From NCBI GenBank assembly GCA_903926205.1, contig CAIYID010000061.1, positions 1 to 59,338 on the forward strand: DNA of 59,338 nt, read 5' to 3'. The position numbers and the translations under genes were made by a program. The notes under the pieces are model-generated. The model searched no databases, was not told where the DNA came from, and saw only the letters and a list, made by a program, of their open reading frames with translations. This DNA is from an uncultured Bdellovibrionales bacterium (lineage in GTDB: Bacteria > Bdellovibrionota > Bdellovibrionia > Bdellovibrionales > Bdellovibrionaceae). Of the stretch, positions 25,579-33,301 are shown piece by piece (positions within the stretch are counted from its first letter, which is position 1; every line of letters begins with the position of its first letter).

Positions 25579-26547
25579 ATGAAAAACAAGAAACCGATTT
25601 TCATAAAATATGATTCAGTCACCATCAGACTTCCAATGGACGAAAGGGCTTTGAGAGTTTTAACGACAGCGTGTGCGCTGTTGGGAGTTAGCAGGAATAG
25701 ATTTTTTGAACTGATGCTTGAGGATCACTTTCGGAAGCGCGAAGAGTCTGAGGCCATTAGCCGTCAAATAGCAGAGTTGCAATACCAAGAAGCTATTGAA
25801 CAGCTAAAAGCCTTTGGAGACGATCAGGAATCAGTGAGAATTTCTATTTTGCAAGTTGGGAGATCAGAGTACAGCAGAAGGTCCGATCTTCTCCGGAGGT
25901 CGCTCAATGATCCCGACGCAAGGGAGCAGGTAATATATGAATTAGCAGAGAGGACTCGCGACGCCTTTACAACTAAAAGTTCGCCTATAATTCAATTCAC
26001 CCCCAATGGGAAAAACGAATTTAACATCAATTTTTCATTGAGCCACCTTCCCAGAGAAAATGATCCGATCCAGGTTACATTCGATAGACTAGCGGGCTAC
26101 TTAGGGCTTTCAAAATCTGCATTCCTGAGATGGCTTTACATGAGGTTTTTAAAATCAAATGTGGATTTGACTGAAGACGGAAATCTCGTAAAGGGATTCA
26201 ACTACGGCGAGAAGCTTTCTCGAATTGAAAACTGGAATCCTTACGGCTGGAGATCACCACTTTTAGAAAATTTTAGGGCGGTGCAGGACGGTTCCTTACA
26301 TTTTTGGTTTCTAAACGGCGAAAACTCGGGATTCAAAAATCATCGCATTGAGACGCTTGTACTTTTCGACAATAGAGATGATCCACTCGTAGAAACGATT
26401 CCATACGTTTGTGGTCGCCTTGGTCGCAATAGGTCTTCATTTTTTCAAATGCTATATATGTATTTCTTGAAGGAATATGATTTTTTAGACGACCGATTCC
26501 TGCTTCGTAAGGAATGGGCAAATTCAATTGATACATTGCAGATCTGA
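25579..26547 (+). CDS. Protein with three ribbon-helix-helix-like segments
   Basis: 322 aa with no recognised family. Three similar segments occur: LLGVSRNRFFELMLEDHF (about 34-51), YLGLSKSAFLRWLYMRFL (about 174-191) and RLGRNRSSFFQMLYMYFL (about 280-297). Each ends a helix-turn-helix resembling MetJ/Arc-type RHH proteins. The first is preceded by a basic beta-like strand (DSVTIRLPMDERAL). A single chain with three DNA-binding segments could bridge several sites. It is divergent from the MCM/Rep operon and has AGGA before the ATG. Confidence 0.7.
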   Translation: MKNKKPIFIKYDSVTIRLPMDERALRVLTTACALLGVSRNRFFELMLEDHFRKREESEAISRQIAELQYQEAIEQLKAFGDDQESVRISILQVGRSEYSRRSDLLRRSLNDPDAREQVIYELAERTRDAFTTKSSPIIQFTPNGKNEFNINFSLSHLPRENDPIQVTFDRLAGYLGLSKSAFLRWLYMRFLKSNVDLTEDGNLVKGFNYGEKLSRIENWNPYGWRSPLLENFRAVQDGSLHFWFLNGENSGFKNHRIETLVLFDNRDDPLVETIPYVCGRLGRNRSSFFQMLYMYFLKEYDFLDDRFLLRKEWANSIDTLQI

Positions 26548-26630
26548 CTTCCTTTTTAAATTTTCTGGTGGCTGTATTAGGTTCCACGAGATGGTGAACC
26601 GACCTTTGTTTTTGCTTAAAACAGGTCCGC

Positions 26631-26939
26631 ATGGACAACAAGGACCAAAGGTTAAGTCTCGACAAAGAATCTCTCCCAACTAAAGTTTGCACTAAGTGCC
26701 TACTTGATCTGCCAATGTCAGAGTATTATTCCAAGGGAAAACGGCTTTCTAGCGCGTGCAAGTCGTGTGAAAAATCCGCTAAACACACTAAGTATGTATC
26801 GAGTACGACTGCTGCAGATAACAAAAGACTTTTCACACTTTTTAAGTTAATTCATACGCTCGAAATACGCGAGATGCGGCGACATATTGCGATGCTTAAT
26901 GGGGAGATTACAAAATGTCAGGAAAAATCAAAGCGGTAA
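26631..26939 (+). CDS. Small zinc-finger protein upstream of the serine recombinase
   Basis: 102 aa. A treble-clef or zinc-ribbon-like motif occurs at the N-terminus (CTKCLLDLPMSEYYSKG, then CKSCEKS): four Cys. A basic helix follows (FTLFKLIHTLEIREMRRHIAML). Its 3' end overlaps the recombinase start by 25 bases, so the two are translated together. Small partner proteins of large serine recombinases can act as directionality factors; that role here is only a hypothesis. Confidence 0.6.
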   Translation: MDNKDQRLSLDKESLPTKVCTKCLLDLPMSEYYSKGKRLSSACKSCEKSAKHTKYVSSTTAADNKRLFTLFKLIHTLEIREMRRHIAMLNGEITKCQEKSKR

Positions 26940-28462
26940 GATTTGATCGCGTATCGTCTGATGACCAACGAGACGGCTATTCGCTAGACGCTCAACGTGA
27001 TAATGGAATTCCATACGCGAAAAATAACAACCTAAACGTCGTCAAATTTTGGTCGGTTAGTGAAAGCGCGAGCAAAGAGGCTGATCGGACTGAGTTCTTT
27101 GAAATGATTGAGTATGTGAAAGGAAATCAAATCAAAGCTGTGATCTTCGACAAAGTTGACCGTGCCTGCCGAGGGTTGAAATCGGCGGTTCTAATCGAAG
27201 AACTAATGGACGAGCACGGAGTTGCCTTTCATTTCACGAGAGAGCATCTGGTCATTGATAAAAATTCGCCGCCGCAGGAAAAACTTCGATTCTCTCTTGG
27301 TATCACATTGGCTAAGTATTACATCGACAATCTGAAGACCGAGATTCGCAAAGGTATCGACGCCAAGCTAGACAAGGGTGTGTGGAATGGCAAAGCCCCT
27401 TTCGGTTTTAAAAACACACGCGATGAACATTCCAATAAAGCTGTCGTCGAAGTCGATGAGATCACTGCACCCATTGTTCAGGAGATATTTGAACTGTATC
27501 CATCGGGAAATTATCCGCTAAGTGCCCTTGCGGATTTAGTCCGTGAGAAATTGCCAGGACGTATAGTGAGCAAACGACTCATTGAGACGGTTTTAGAGAA
27601 CCCCTTTTATTATGGAATGATGAAGGTGCGTGGCAAACTAATTAAAGGCACTCACAAACCTATCGTCGCCAAAGAGTTGTTTGATAAGTGCCAGAAGGTG
27701 CGTGGTATTCGAGCGGCAAAGCACAACACTATGAGGCTGGAACAAATTCCAAAACCGTTCATGGATTTCTTAAAATGTGGTGCTTGCAACCATTCTGTTA
27801 CTGGCGAATCCGTTAAAAAGAAAAGCGGTCTTAAGTATGTCTACTATCGCTGTGCAAACGCGAAGTGTGTTGAATACAAGAAGCGGGTTAGACAGGAAGA
27901 TCTCTTTGAACAGCTTGCCACTGCCTTTGCACCGTTTGGCAAATGGACCCCGAAAGCGACCCAAGCCTTCATTCAAACGATGCACGGTCGTCTCCAGGAC
28001 TTGGATCTCTACACCCAGAAGATGACAGGCGAGCTGGCCACGGCACGATTAGAGATTAAGAAGCGCATCGAGCAACTCGACAAATATCACGCCGATGGAA
28101 TCCTAAGTGAAGCCGAACACGCGGCAGCGGTGGCGGTGCCGAAATCGGCTTTGGCCGCGAAGACAGCCGAGATTCAGGCTTATCAGTCAGCAGACCTTAA
28201 AACCTTCGAGGAAGGCAGTCGGATCATCCAACTCTTCCACAAGGCTCACAATTTCATGCAGTTAGATGCGAATGAATTAGAAAAAATCAGGTTGGCTAAG
28301 ATGGTCTTATCCAACCCGACACTGCTTGACAGAACTATACGGTTTTCTTACCAAAAACCGTTGGATGATCTGTTCCAGTTGACAGATCTTCCCGTATGGT
28401 GGAGGCGGCGGGAATTGAACCCGCGTCCGCAAGTGATCCACAGTTGGGCGCTACATTCTTAG
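26915..28462 (+). CDS. Large serine recombinase whose C-terminus lies in ssrA
   Basis: 515 aa. The N-terminal resolvase domain has RVSSDDQRDGYSLDAQRD with catalytic Ser at about 14. The recombinase domain holds ENPFYYGMMKVRGKLIKGTHKPIV. The zinc domain has CGACNH and CANAKC. Coiled coils fill the C-terminus. Start ATG 26915 has GGGGAG at 8 bases. The last 21 codons (28397-28459) are antisense to the terminal part of ssrA and the stop is inside ssrA. The C-terminal residues, starting WWRRRELNPRP, are the translated tmRNA 3' end. It likely integrated the island. Confidence 0.92.
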   Translation: MSGKIKAVRFDRVSSDDQRDGYSLDAQRDNGIPYAKNNNLNVVKFWSVSESASKEADRTEFFEMIEYVKGNQIKAVIFDKVDRACRGLKSAVLIEELMDEHGVAFHFTREHLVIDKNSPPQEKLRFSLGITLAKYYIDNLKTEIRKGIDAKLDKGVWNGKAPFGFKNTRDEHSNKAVVEVDEITAPIVQEIFELYPSGNYPLSALADLVREKLPGRIVSKRLIETVLENPFYYGMMKVRGKLIKGTHKPIVAKELFDKCQKVRGIRAAKHNTMRLEQIPKPFMDFLKCGACNHSVTGESVKKKSGLKYVYYRCANAKCVEYKKRVRQEDLFEQLATAFAPFGKWTPKATQAFIQTMHGRLQDLDLYTQKMTGELATARLEIKKRIEQLDKYHADGILSEAEHAAAVAVPKSALAAKTAEIQAYQSADLKTFEEGSRIIQLFHKAHNFMQLDANELEKIRLAKMVLSNPTLLDRTIRFSYQKPLDDLFQLTDLPVWWRRRELNPRPQVIHSWALHS

Positions 28463-28744
28463 TCTATACTTTGAGTGAGATTTGCAAACTTCTATAGACC
28501 AAATTTTGCAAACCCTTCCCTCAGTTTATCTCGGTCAGTGGCCCTGAAGAAATCAACCATCAACCTTAGTTGCTAAGTGACGCTTGTTCCTGGTCCGCAA
28601 CCACAACCAGGGCAAGCGTGCGGCTAATTAAGCTGCAAGTGCGTAATCGTTGCCAATTACAAGTGCACGTTTTTAACGGGGTCCTCATGCGTCCCCGGAA
28701 TGCTCCCAATGCTTCAGCACCCACGTCGAAGCCGTATCGCCCCC
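28397..28744 (-). ncRNA. ssrA: Transfer-messenger RNA (tmRNA)
   Basis: The 5' end GGGGGCGATACGGCTTCGAC and the 3' end (GGACGCGGGTTCAATTCCCGCC..CCA) pair as the tRNA-like acceptor stem (GGGGGCG with CGCCTCC). The tag reading frame is at 28628-28654 on the minus strand, coding GNDYALAA before TAA if the resume codon is GGC (inferred from alignment with the E. coli -5 element). tmRNA with SmpB rescues stalled ribosomes. The terminal CCA at 28397 is the boundary with the island. Confidence 0.95.
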
Positions 28745-28763
28745 AATTCGTAGGATCACTATC

Positions 28764-28792
28764 AATGTAGCTGATGTTATATAAGAGTCCAA
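28764..28792 (-). promoter_or_regulatory. Promoter of ssrA
   Basis: On the minus strand, TTGGAC (28787-28792) and TACATT (28764-28769) are separated by exactly 17 bases. Transcription would begin about 13-14 bases upstream of the mature tmRNA 5' end, and RNase P would trim the leader. Confidence 0.6.
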
Positions 28793-29022
28793 AGAAGGAT
28801 TTGTTTATTATTAGATCACTGCGCAATAAAAAATTTTGCTTGATGTCCTTATTTTTTGCCAAAAAAGAAGGCCGCCAGAGATTTTAATTTTTTGCTAACA
28901 AAGAACTGACTAATTTCTGGGCTTTATTGGGAAGTGTTGTTTTCATAGGAGTTATGCACTTCTTCCACCAAGTTATCCACATTTTGCTGCTTTTTTGACT
29001 TAAAAGTGACATAAAATTAAAT

Positions 29023-29049
29023 AAAAAAGAGGCTTGTGGCCTCATTTTT
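29023..29049 (-). terminator. Intrinsic terminator, possibly bidirectional
   Basis: GAGGC (29029-29033) and GCCTC (29039-29043) form a short stem with a TTGTG loop. It is flanked by six A on the left (T on the minus strand) and five T on the right. It ends the minus-strand DUF4423 gene at 29073. The remainder of 28793-29022 is AT-rich with no gene seen. Confidence 0.7.
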
Positions 29050-29072
29050 AATTAAAATATTTCAGTCAACTT

Positions 29073-30014
29073 CTATTTTTTGACCTGATTAGTCACGGGG
29101 AATAGCTGTAAATTAAGCTGATAAACTCTTTCGCCAGGGCCGGTCATTCGCTTGATTGAATTGTCTTTATGTAGCTGTTTTCTCATTTGGCGAAGCTTAA
29201 AACGGAGTTCGTCAAATTCTGCTCTGGTTAGACTCATGGTCAAAGAGCCAAACTCCCGTTCTGAAGGTGAATCTTGAAACAAGCTTTCCAGTCCTAGGTA
29301 CATCAACTGACTTTGCAGTTTTCTCACTAAGGCCACCGGAACTTCATCTGGCGAATCAATTAAGTTTCGCGATTTACGAAGCTTGCCGGTGAGTTCATCA
29401 GTAACGATTTCACCGGAGTTGACGAGGGCTTTAAGTGAATCCTCAATTTCAGACTCGCTCGCTTTACCACGAAGAAGATCCCTCAGTTTTTGTGCTTCAA
29501 ATTCAACGCCCTCTTGATCGAACATGGCATAAAGAATCCAAGTGATCCAATTAGGAACTTTTTCCCAAATGCGTTTATCAATCTGGCCAGAGCGAAGCTG
29601 AGCCTGTACACGGAAATCAGAAAGTTCTTTAAGGAAAAAATTTCTTGCGGCGGGATCAGTTGCTTGGTCAAAAAGAACTAATAAGCGAAACTCATCATTT
29701 TGCTCACGATTAAAAGCCATGGCCTTGCCAAATTTAAGAATCATATCTTCAGAAAGATTACGGCGGCCTTCAATGATCATTTTTAAATAATTTGGTGATT
29801 TTATATCGGCAGCCGCAGAAAACATGGCATAGCTATAGGGGCGTAAGTCCCTTTTGCTCAGAAAACGACGATGAGCATACCAGTCATTCAAATATTTTCG
29901 GTAATCCATATAATCAGCTAGAACCGGAATCGAAATAATCTCCGGTAGCTTCGTTGTCGGTATTGTTATTTTCATCAGGTCAGTAGCTTCCACCGCTTGA
30001 GTTCCCGTATCCAT
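29073..30014 (-). CDS. TIGR02147/DUF4423-family protein
   Basis: 313 aa with the family's signature features: DYRKYLNDWYAHRR near the start, then SAAADIKSPNYLKMIIEGRRNLSEDMI, an HTH-like helix pair. A DUF4423-type C-terminal domain contains TMSLTRAEFDELRFKLRQMRKQL and the ending RVYQLNLQLFPVT. These proteins are abundant in Bdellovibrio and Fibrobacter genomes and are presumed regulators, but their target is not known. AAGGGGG precedes the ATG. The gene has its own terminator. Confidence 0.85.
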   Translation of the reverse strand: MDTGTQAVEATDLMKITIPTTKLPEIISIPVLADYMDYRKYLNDWYAHRRFLSKRDLRPYSYAMFSAAADIKSPNYLKMIIEGRRNLSEDMILKFGKAMAFNREQNDEFRLLVLFDQATDPAARNFFLKELSDFRVQAQLRSGQIDKRIWEKVPNWITWILYAMFDQEGVEFEAQKLRDLLRGKASESEIEDSLKALVNSGEIVTDELTGKLRKSRNLIDSPDEVPVALVRKLQSQLMYLGLESLFQDSPSEREFGSLTMSLTRAEFDELRFKLRQMRKQLHKDNSIKRMTGPGERVYQLNLQLFPVTNQVKK

Positions 30015-30126
30015 CTGAGCCCCCTTATCCCGAAAAAACTTTTTACTGTTTGGTCGAGTTTGATTGCACTACACACACTTAGTATTAGTCCATCGCACGT
30101 AGCAGCAAAAGAGCTAATGGTGCCAA

Positions 30127-30147
30127 TTTGCTCATACTAAGAGCAAA
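30127..30147. promoter_or_regulatory. Inverted repeat upstream of the DUF4423 gene
   Basis: TTTGCTC (30127-30133) and GAGCAAA (30141-30147) form a perfect 7-bp stem with a 7-base loop. A CCCC/GGGG hairpin lies just downstream. They lie about 115 bp before the ATG at 30014, a possible operator or leader element. Confidence 0.35.
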
Positions 30148-30235
30148 TGAAATCCCCTCTGGGGTTAGAGCAATAATTGGACCATTAATTTATTGGAGCT
30201 TTTTGATACCAATCAGGGGGTCAATATCATTGAAT

Positions 30236-30775
30236 TCATTGCTTTTTTAGGCCGGAACAGCTTTTTTCGAGTAAAACCCGATCTCCGGCAAATTTGTTTT
30301 TTACAGTGACCAATTTTTCCCTTTGGGCAAATTGAACCCCAGTTGGAGTGCCCTCTCGAATGTCGAAATGGATGAACAATTTCTCGTCTTTTTTAGATTT
30401 TCGAATTTTTTCTCCCCGAAGCATAAAACCGTCACCTTGCAGATCAACCATTTTTTGAAAGCGATATTCAGAAAATATTTTTGTACGACTCAGGTCGCGG
30501 CCTTCTTTACCCGTAGTGATTTCTACGGATTCCTCCTCGGTGTTTTGCTCTGGCTTTTGTAGACGGGCAGGGGCTTCCAATTTCATAGAAACAATTTCAT
30601 TTGATTTTTCATCACGATCTAAAGTGAGAAGACAAGACCGGCCGGTCTCTTCATCCCCAATGTCACTCTGGCCTCGGTAGAGTTCAAGCGCAGCCTCGGA
30701 GGAAGAGCTGACGATCAGGGAAGTGATGAAAAAAAGGCCACCTAAAATAAACAAAAAGGATGATGATTTTTTCAT
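30236..30775 (-). CDS. Exported hypothetical protein
   Basis: 179 aa from ATG 30775, behind GGAGGAATATTAAG. A signal peptide covers about 1-28 (SFLFILGGLFFITSLIVSSSSEA). The mature part has repeated strand-like charged segments (GRSCLLTLDRDEKSNEIVSMKLEA) and one further Cys near the C-terminus. No family recognised; probably periplasmic or outer-membrane-associated. Confidence 0.7.
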   Translation of the reverse strand: MKKSSSFLFILGGLFFITSLIVSSSSEAALELYRGQSDIGDEETGRSCLLTLDRDEKSNEIVSMKLEAPARLQKPEQNTEEESVEITTGKEGRDLSRTKIFSEYRFQKMVDLQGDGFMLRGEKIRKSKKDEKLFIHFDIREGTPTGVQFAQREKLVTVKNKFAGDRVLLEKSCSGLKKQ

Positions 30776-30985
30776 CTTAATATTCCTCCAAACATGGAAA
30801 GACCTATTTATCCTCTCAAGCAAAGCTTGGGCCGAAAAAAAGAAAAGCCTTCTTCAACCAATTGAATTCGATGAAAAAAAGTGTCTAAAATTATAACAGG
30901 CAAGCGAAAATAGGCTTACTTGAGAGCCTCTAACATTGAGCCTCTATCATTTAAATCCGTTCTTAATTTTCCAATGGGTCAGCGT

Positions 30986-31669
30986 TCAAGCCTCTGAGAT
31001 TCGAGCAACAAAAGAATACTGTCGCCCAGCCTGATCTTGGTCCCTCCGAAAAGAGTGAAACTCAGGATTTGTCAGAGTATCGACACTCGAAATATATTGA
31101 GCTGTTAATTGGAACTCTTCTAATTGTGTTTCCAATACTGCGGCCAAATTTACTTTGGATTTTTCTTTTGAAATATCTATGAAGTGTTTTTCTTCTGGCG
31201 TTGAAAGACTTGCAAGAATTTTTTGTTTTACATCCATATCAACATTGAAAGAGGAAAATTGCACATGGGGACCAATGGCAATGAGCAGATCTTTATTCTT
31301 TGCACCGAGTGACTGAAGCTTTTGGATCGTTTTTGGTAAAAGTCTTTGTGCAACGCCTTTCCAGCCAGCGTGGACTGCTGCGATGAATTTTGAACCGGAA
31401 TCAAAAATAAGAATAGGTACACAATCAGCAGAAAGAGCAAGTAAGGCCTGATTTGTCTGATGAGTAAAATGGGAATCTCCTTCAATCAGAGTCTCAGAGG
31501 GAAGGGCTGCATCGACAAGAATATCGCTGTGAATTTGTTTTAGGCGAGAGAATTGCAAAGAAGGAAATTCTATTTTTAGTTTTTCAACTGATGAATTTCT
31601 GTTGCCGAAGAAAAAAATAAAGTTTTTATGCTTATAGAGCAGTCCTAAATCTATTTTTTGAAAATTCAT
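30986..31669 (-). CDS. pgeF: Peptidoglycan editing factor PgeF (laccase-domain family, DUF152)
   Basis: 227 aa. The zinc-ligand signature of the family is present: SHFTHQ, LSADCVPI and AAVHAGWKG. PgeF (YfiH) is a zinc enzyme that removes misincorporated L-Ser stem peptides from cell-wall precursors in E. coli. It overlaps the preceding pseudouridine synthase gene by four bases, the common arrangement in Proteobacteria. Confidence 0.85.
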   Translation of the reverse strand: MNFQKIDLGLLYKHKNFIFFFGNRNSSVEKLKIEFPSLQFSRLKQIHSDILVDAALPSETLIEGDSHFTHQTNQALLALSADCVPILIFDSGSKFIAAVHAGWKGVAQRLLPKTIQKLQSLGAKNKDLLIAIGPHVQFSSFNVDMDVKQKILASLSTPEEKHFIDISKEKSKVNLAAVLETQLEEFQLTAQYISSVDTLTNPEFHSFRRDQDQAGRQYSFVARISEA

Positions 31670-32673
31670 AAAAGTCCTAAAGCTTGTAAACGCATTTTTA
31701 TTTCCGGTGGCCAGTCTTGTTTGAACAGCAATGACTCTTTCGTTCGCGGGTGAAAAAAACCCAATTCAGCCGCGTGAAGTGCTAGACGTGGAAACGACTG
31801 TAAGTCCAATCTCAGGGACATGTTTTTTATTTGATTGATATGGCGGGAATGAGAATAAATTTCATCCCCTAAAATAGCGCAGCCAATTTCTGCTAAATGC
31901 ACTCGAATTTGATGAGTTCTTCCTGTTTCCAATTTGAGTTGAAAATAACTAAAGCCAGCCTGATTTGATTTTAATAATTTGTAATGAGTAACGGCCCACT
32001 TTCCATATTCTGGAGTTATTTTAGGATCGCGAATAATTTTATGAGTTGTGTCTTGAGCGGAAGAGTATTTTTTCCGATCAGTGGGGTGGCGAGATAAAAA
32101 ACTTTGTAAAGTACCAGAGTTTTGTTTAGGAATTCCAAGCCCTACGGCATAATAAACGCGATGGTTGGTTTTATTGCGAAACTGTTCCGCTAAACCTTCA
32201 TGAGTAAAATCATTTTTTGCAATTACCAACAATCCACTGGTATCCCGATCTAAACGATGAACGATACCAGGGCGATTTTCGCCAAATTTCATTGAGAGAT
32301 CATCGGTGTGATGAAGAAGAGCATTCACTAAAGTGTCTTGTTGATGTCCAGCAGCGGGATGCACGACCAGGCCGGAGGGTTTATTTAAGACGATTAAATC
32401 GGCATCTTCAAAAAGAATGTCTAGGGCGAGTGGCAGAGGTTTTAACTCGGTAGGCTCTGGCTCCGGAAAAAAAATGGAGATTTCATCGGACTCATTCACT
32501 TTGTGAGAAGCTTTTGCAGGCTTATGATTCACCTGAACAAGCCCTTGATGGATAAGATATTCTGCTCGTGAGCGACTCTGAATATCTGGAACAAAGCTCA
32601 AAGCCTTGTCGAGTCTCTGGCCGATCATGTTGCTGGTCGCTGTTATCAGCTGGTGGCGTTTATTTGTTTTCAA
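31666..32673 (-). CDS. RluA/RluD-family 23S rRNA pseudouridine synthase
   Basis: 335 aa. The N-terminal S4 RNA-binding domain aligns with RluD (QLITATSNMIGQRLDKAL.. SRAEYLIHQGLVQVNHKPA). The catalytic motif HRLDRDTSGLLVIAKND holds the essential Asp. It isomerises uridines in 23S rRNA or tRNA; exact sites cannot be read. Homology favours TTG 32673, which overlaps the J-like/HTH gene by 14 bases; ATG 32628 would cut the S4 start. Coupled to pgeF. Confidence 0.9.
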   Translation of the reverse strand: MKTNKRHQLITATSNMIGQRLDKALSFVPDIQSRSRAEYLIHQGLVQVNHKPAKASHKVNESDEISIFFPEPEPTELKPLPLALDILFEDADLIVLNKPSGLVVHPAAGHQQDTLVNALLHHTDDLSMKFGENRPGIVHRLDRDTSGLLVIAKNDFTHEGLAEQFRNKTNHRVYYAVGLGIPKQNSGTLQSFLSRHPTDRKKYSSAQDTTHKIIRDPKITPEYGKWAVTHYKLLKSNQAGFSYFQLKLETGRTHQIRVHLAEIGCAILGDEIYSHSRHINQIKNMSLRLDLQSFPRLALHAAELGFFHPRTKESLLFKQDWPPEIKMRLQALGLL

Positions 32674-33292
32674 TTGAGGACTTAAATAGTTTCATGTAGG
32701 AGTCACAGACTTTTTTCTCATCCAGACCAAAAACTTTAACCACCTGGGAAACGTAACCGCGGACATAGACCGATGCTGGTAAATTTTTTGGATCCATTTC
32801 TTCTAAGGCATGAAGATAATAAGAGCTGATTTTAGTAATTTCACTCAAAGCCTCGTGAGAAAGTTTTCGATACTCTCGCACTTTTTTCAACATTTCCCCA
32901 TCCCACTGGGTTGTTTTTTTAAACTCATTTTCTAGTGCTTCATCAACAACAAAGTCTGCTCGGGCTGGTGAGGACTTCTTTGCGGAAGAAGTAAGAACAG
33001 TTTTGCTTTCAGTTTGAAGAGACTCAAAAGTAAGATCAGCAACGGGTCGCTTTTGTCCGATTTTTTCATCGTAAAGAGCCCGCAAAGTTTTATTGCCAAG
33101 AACAGAATAGGCTTCCTCGACCAATTTCAAAAGTTCGCGAGCCTCTTCTTCCTTAAACATGGTGTAGATCGCAGGATTTTCACCAGAGTAGGTCTGTTTC
33201 GCACGTTCATAGGCTGTTGTAACTTCATGCTGTGGGCAGTGAGCATTGATTTCTAGAATATCATAGTAATTATAACGAGCACTTAATTCCAT
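32660..33292 (-). CDS. J-like domain fused to a RodZ-type HTH
   Basis: 210 aa. The N-terminus is DnaJ-like (NYYDILEINAHCPQHEVTTAYERAKQTY ending AYSVLGNKTLRALYDE). The HPD tripeptide is missing: SGENPA stands in that position, so Hsp70 stimulation is unlikely. The C-terminus is an HTH_25/RodZ-type domain (VREYRKLSHEALSEITKISS, then LPASVYVRGYVSQVVKVFGL). Such a fusion may be a cytoskeleton or envelope adaptor. It lies next to a MinD-like ATPase gene, which fits a spatial role. Confidence 0.75.
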   Translation of the reverse strand: MELSARYNYYDILEINAHCPQHEVTTAYERAKQTYSGENPAIYTMFKEEEARELLKLVEEAYSVLGNKTLRALYDEKIGQKRPVADLTFESLQTESKTVLTSSAKKSSPARADFVVDEALENEFKKTTQWDGEMLKKVREYRKLSHEALSEITKISSYYLHALEEMDPKNLPASVYVRGYVSQVVKVFGLDEKKVCDSYMKLFKSSIENK

Positions 33293-33301
33293 CTGTGGAA
33301 A

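Larger units (their letters stand above)
1..28396. mobile_element. Integrated genomic island, right part, inserted at the 3' end of ssrA
   Basis: All genes left of 28397 are accessory: R-M systems, AbiE, primase, two site-specific recombinases, a Rep_trans initiator, an MCM-like ATPase and small orphan genes. Everything right of 28744 is ordinary chromosome. The junction is sharp: a large serine recombinase lies directly against the terminal CCA of ssrA. No second copy of the ssrA 3' end was seen elsewhere in the window, so the left attachment site is probably outside it. Element extent and mobility are inferred. Confidence 0.75.

Noticed and set aside
26333..26692. 119-aa minus-strand frame opposite the RHH and zinc-protein genes
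   Set aside because: Lies antisense to two better-supported genes with ribosome sites and recognisable motifs.
28566..28862. 98-aa minus-strand frame
   Set aside because: Translation of the tmRNA gene; the real product is the RNA and its 8-residue tag.
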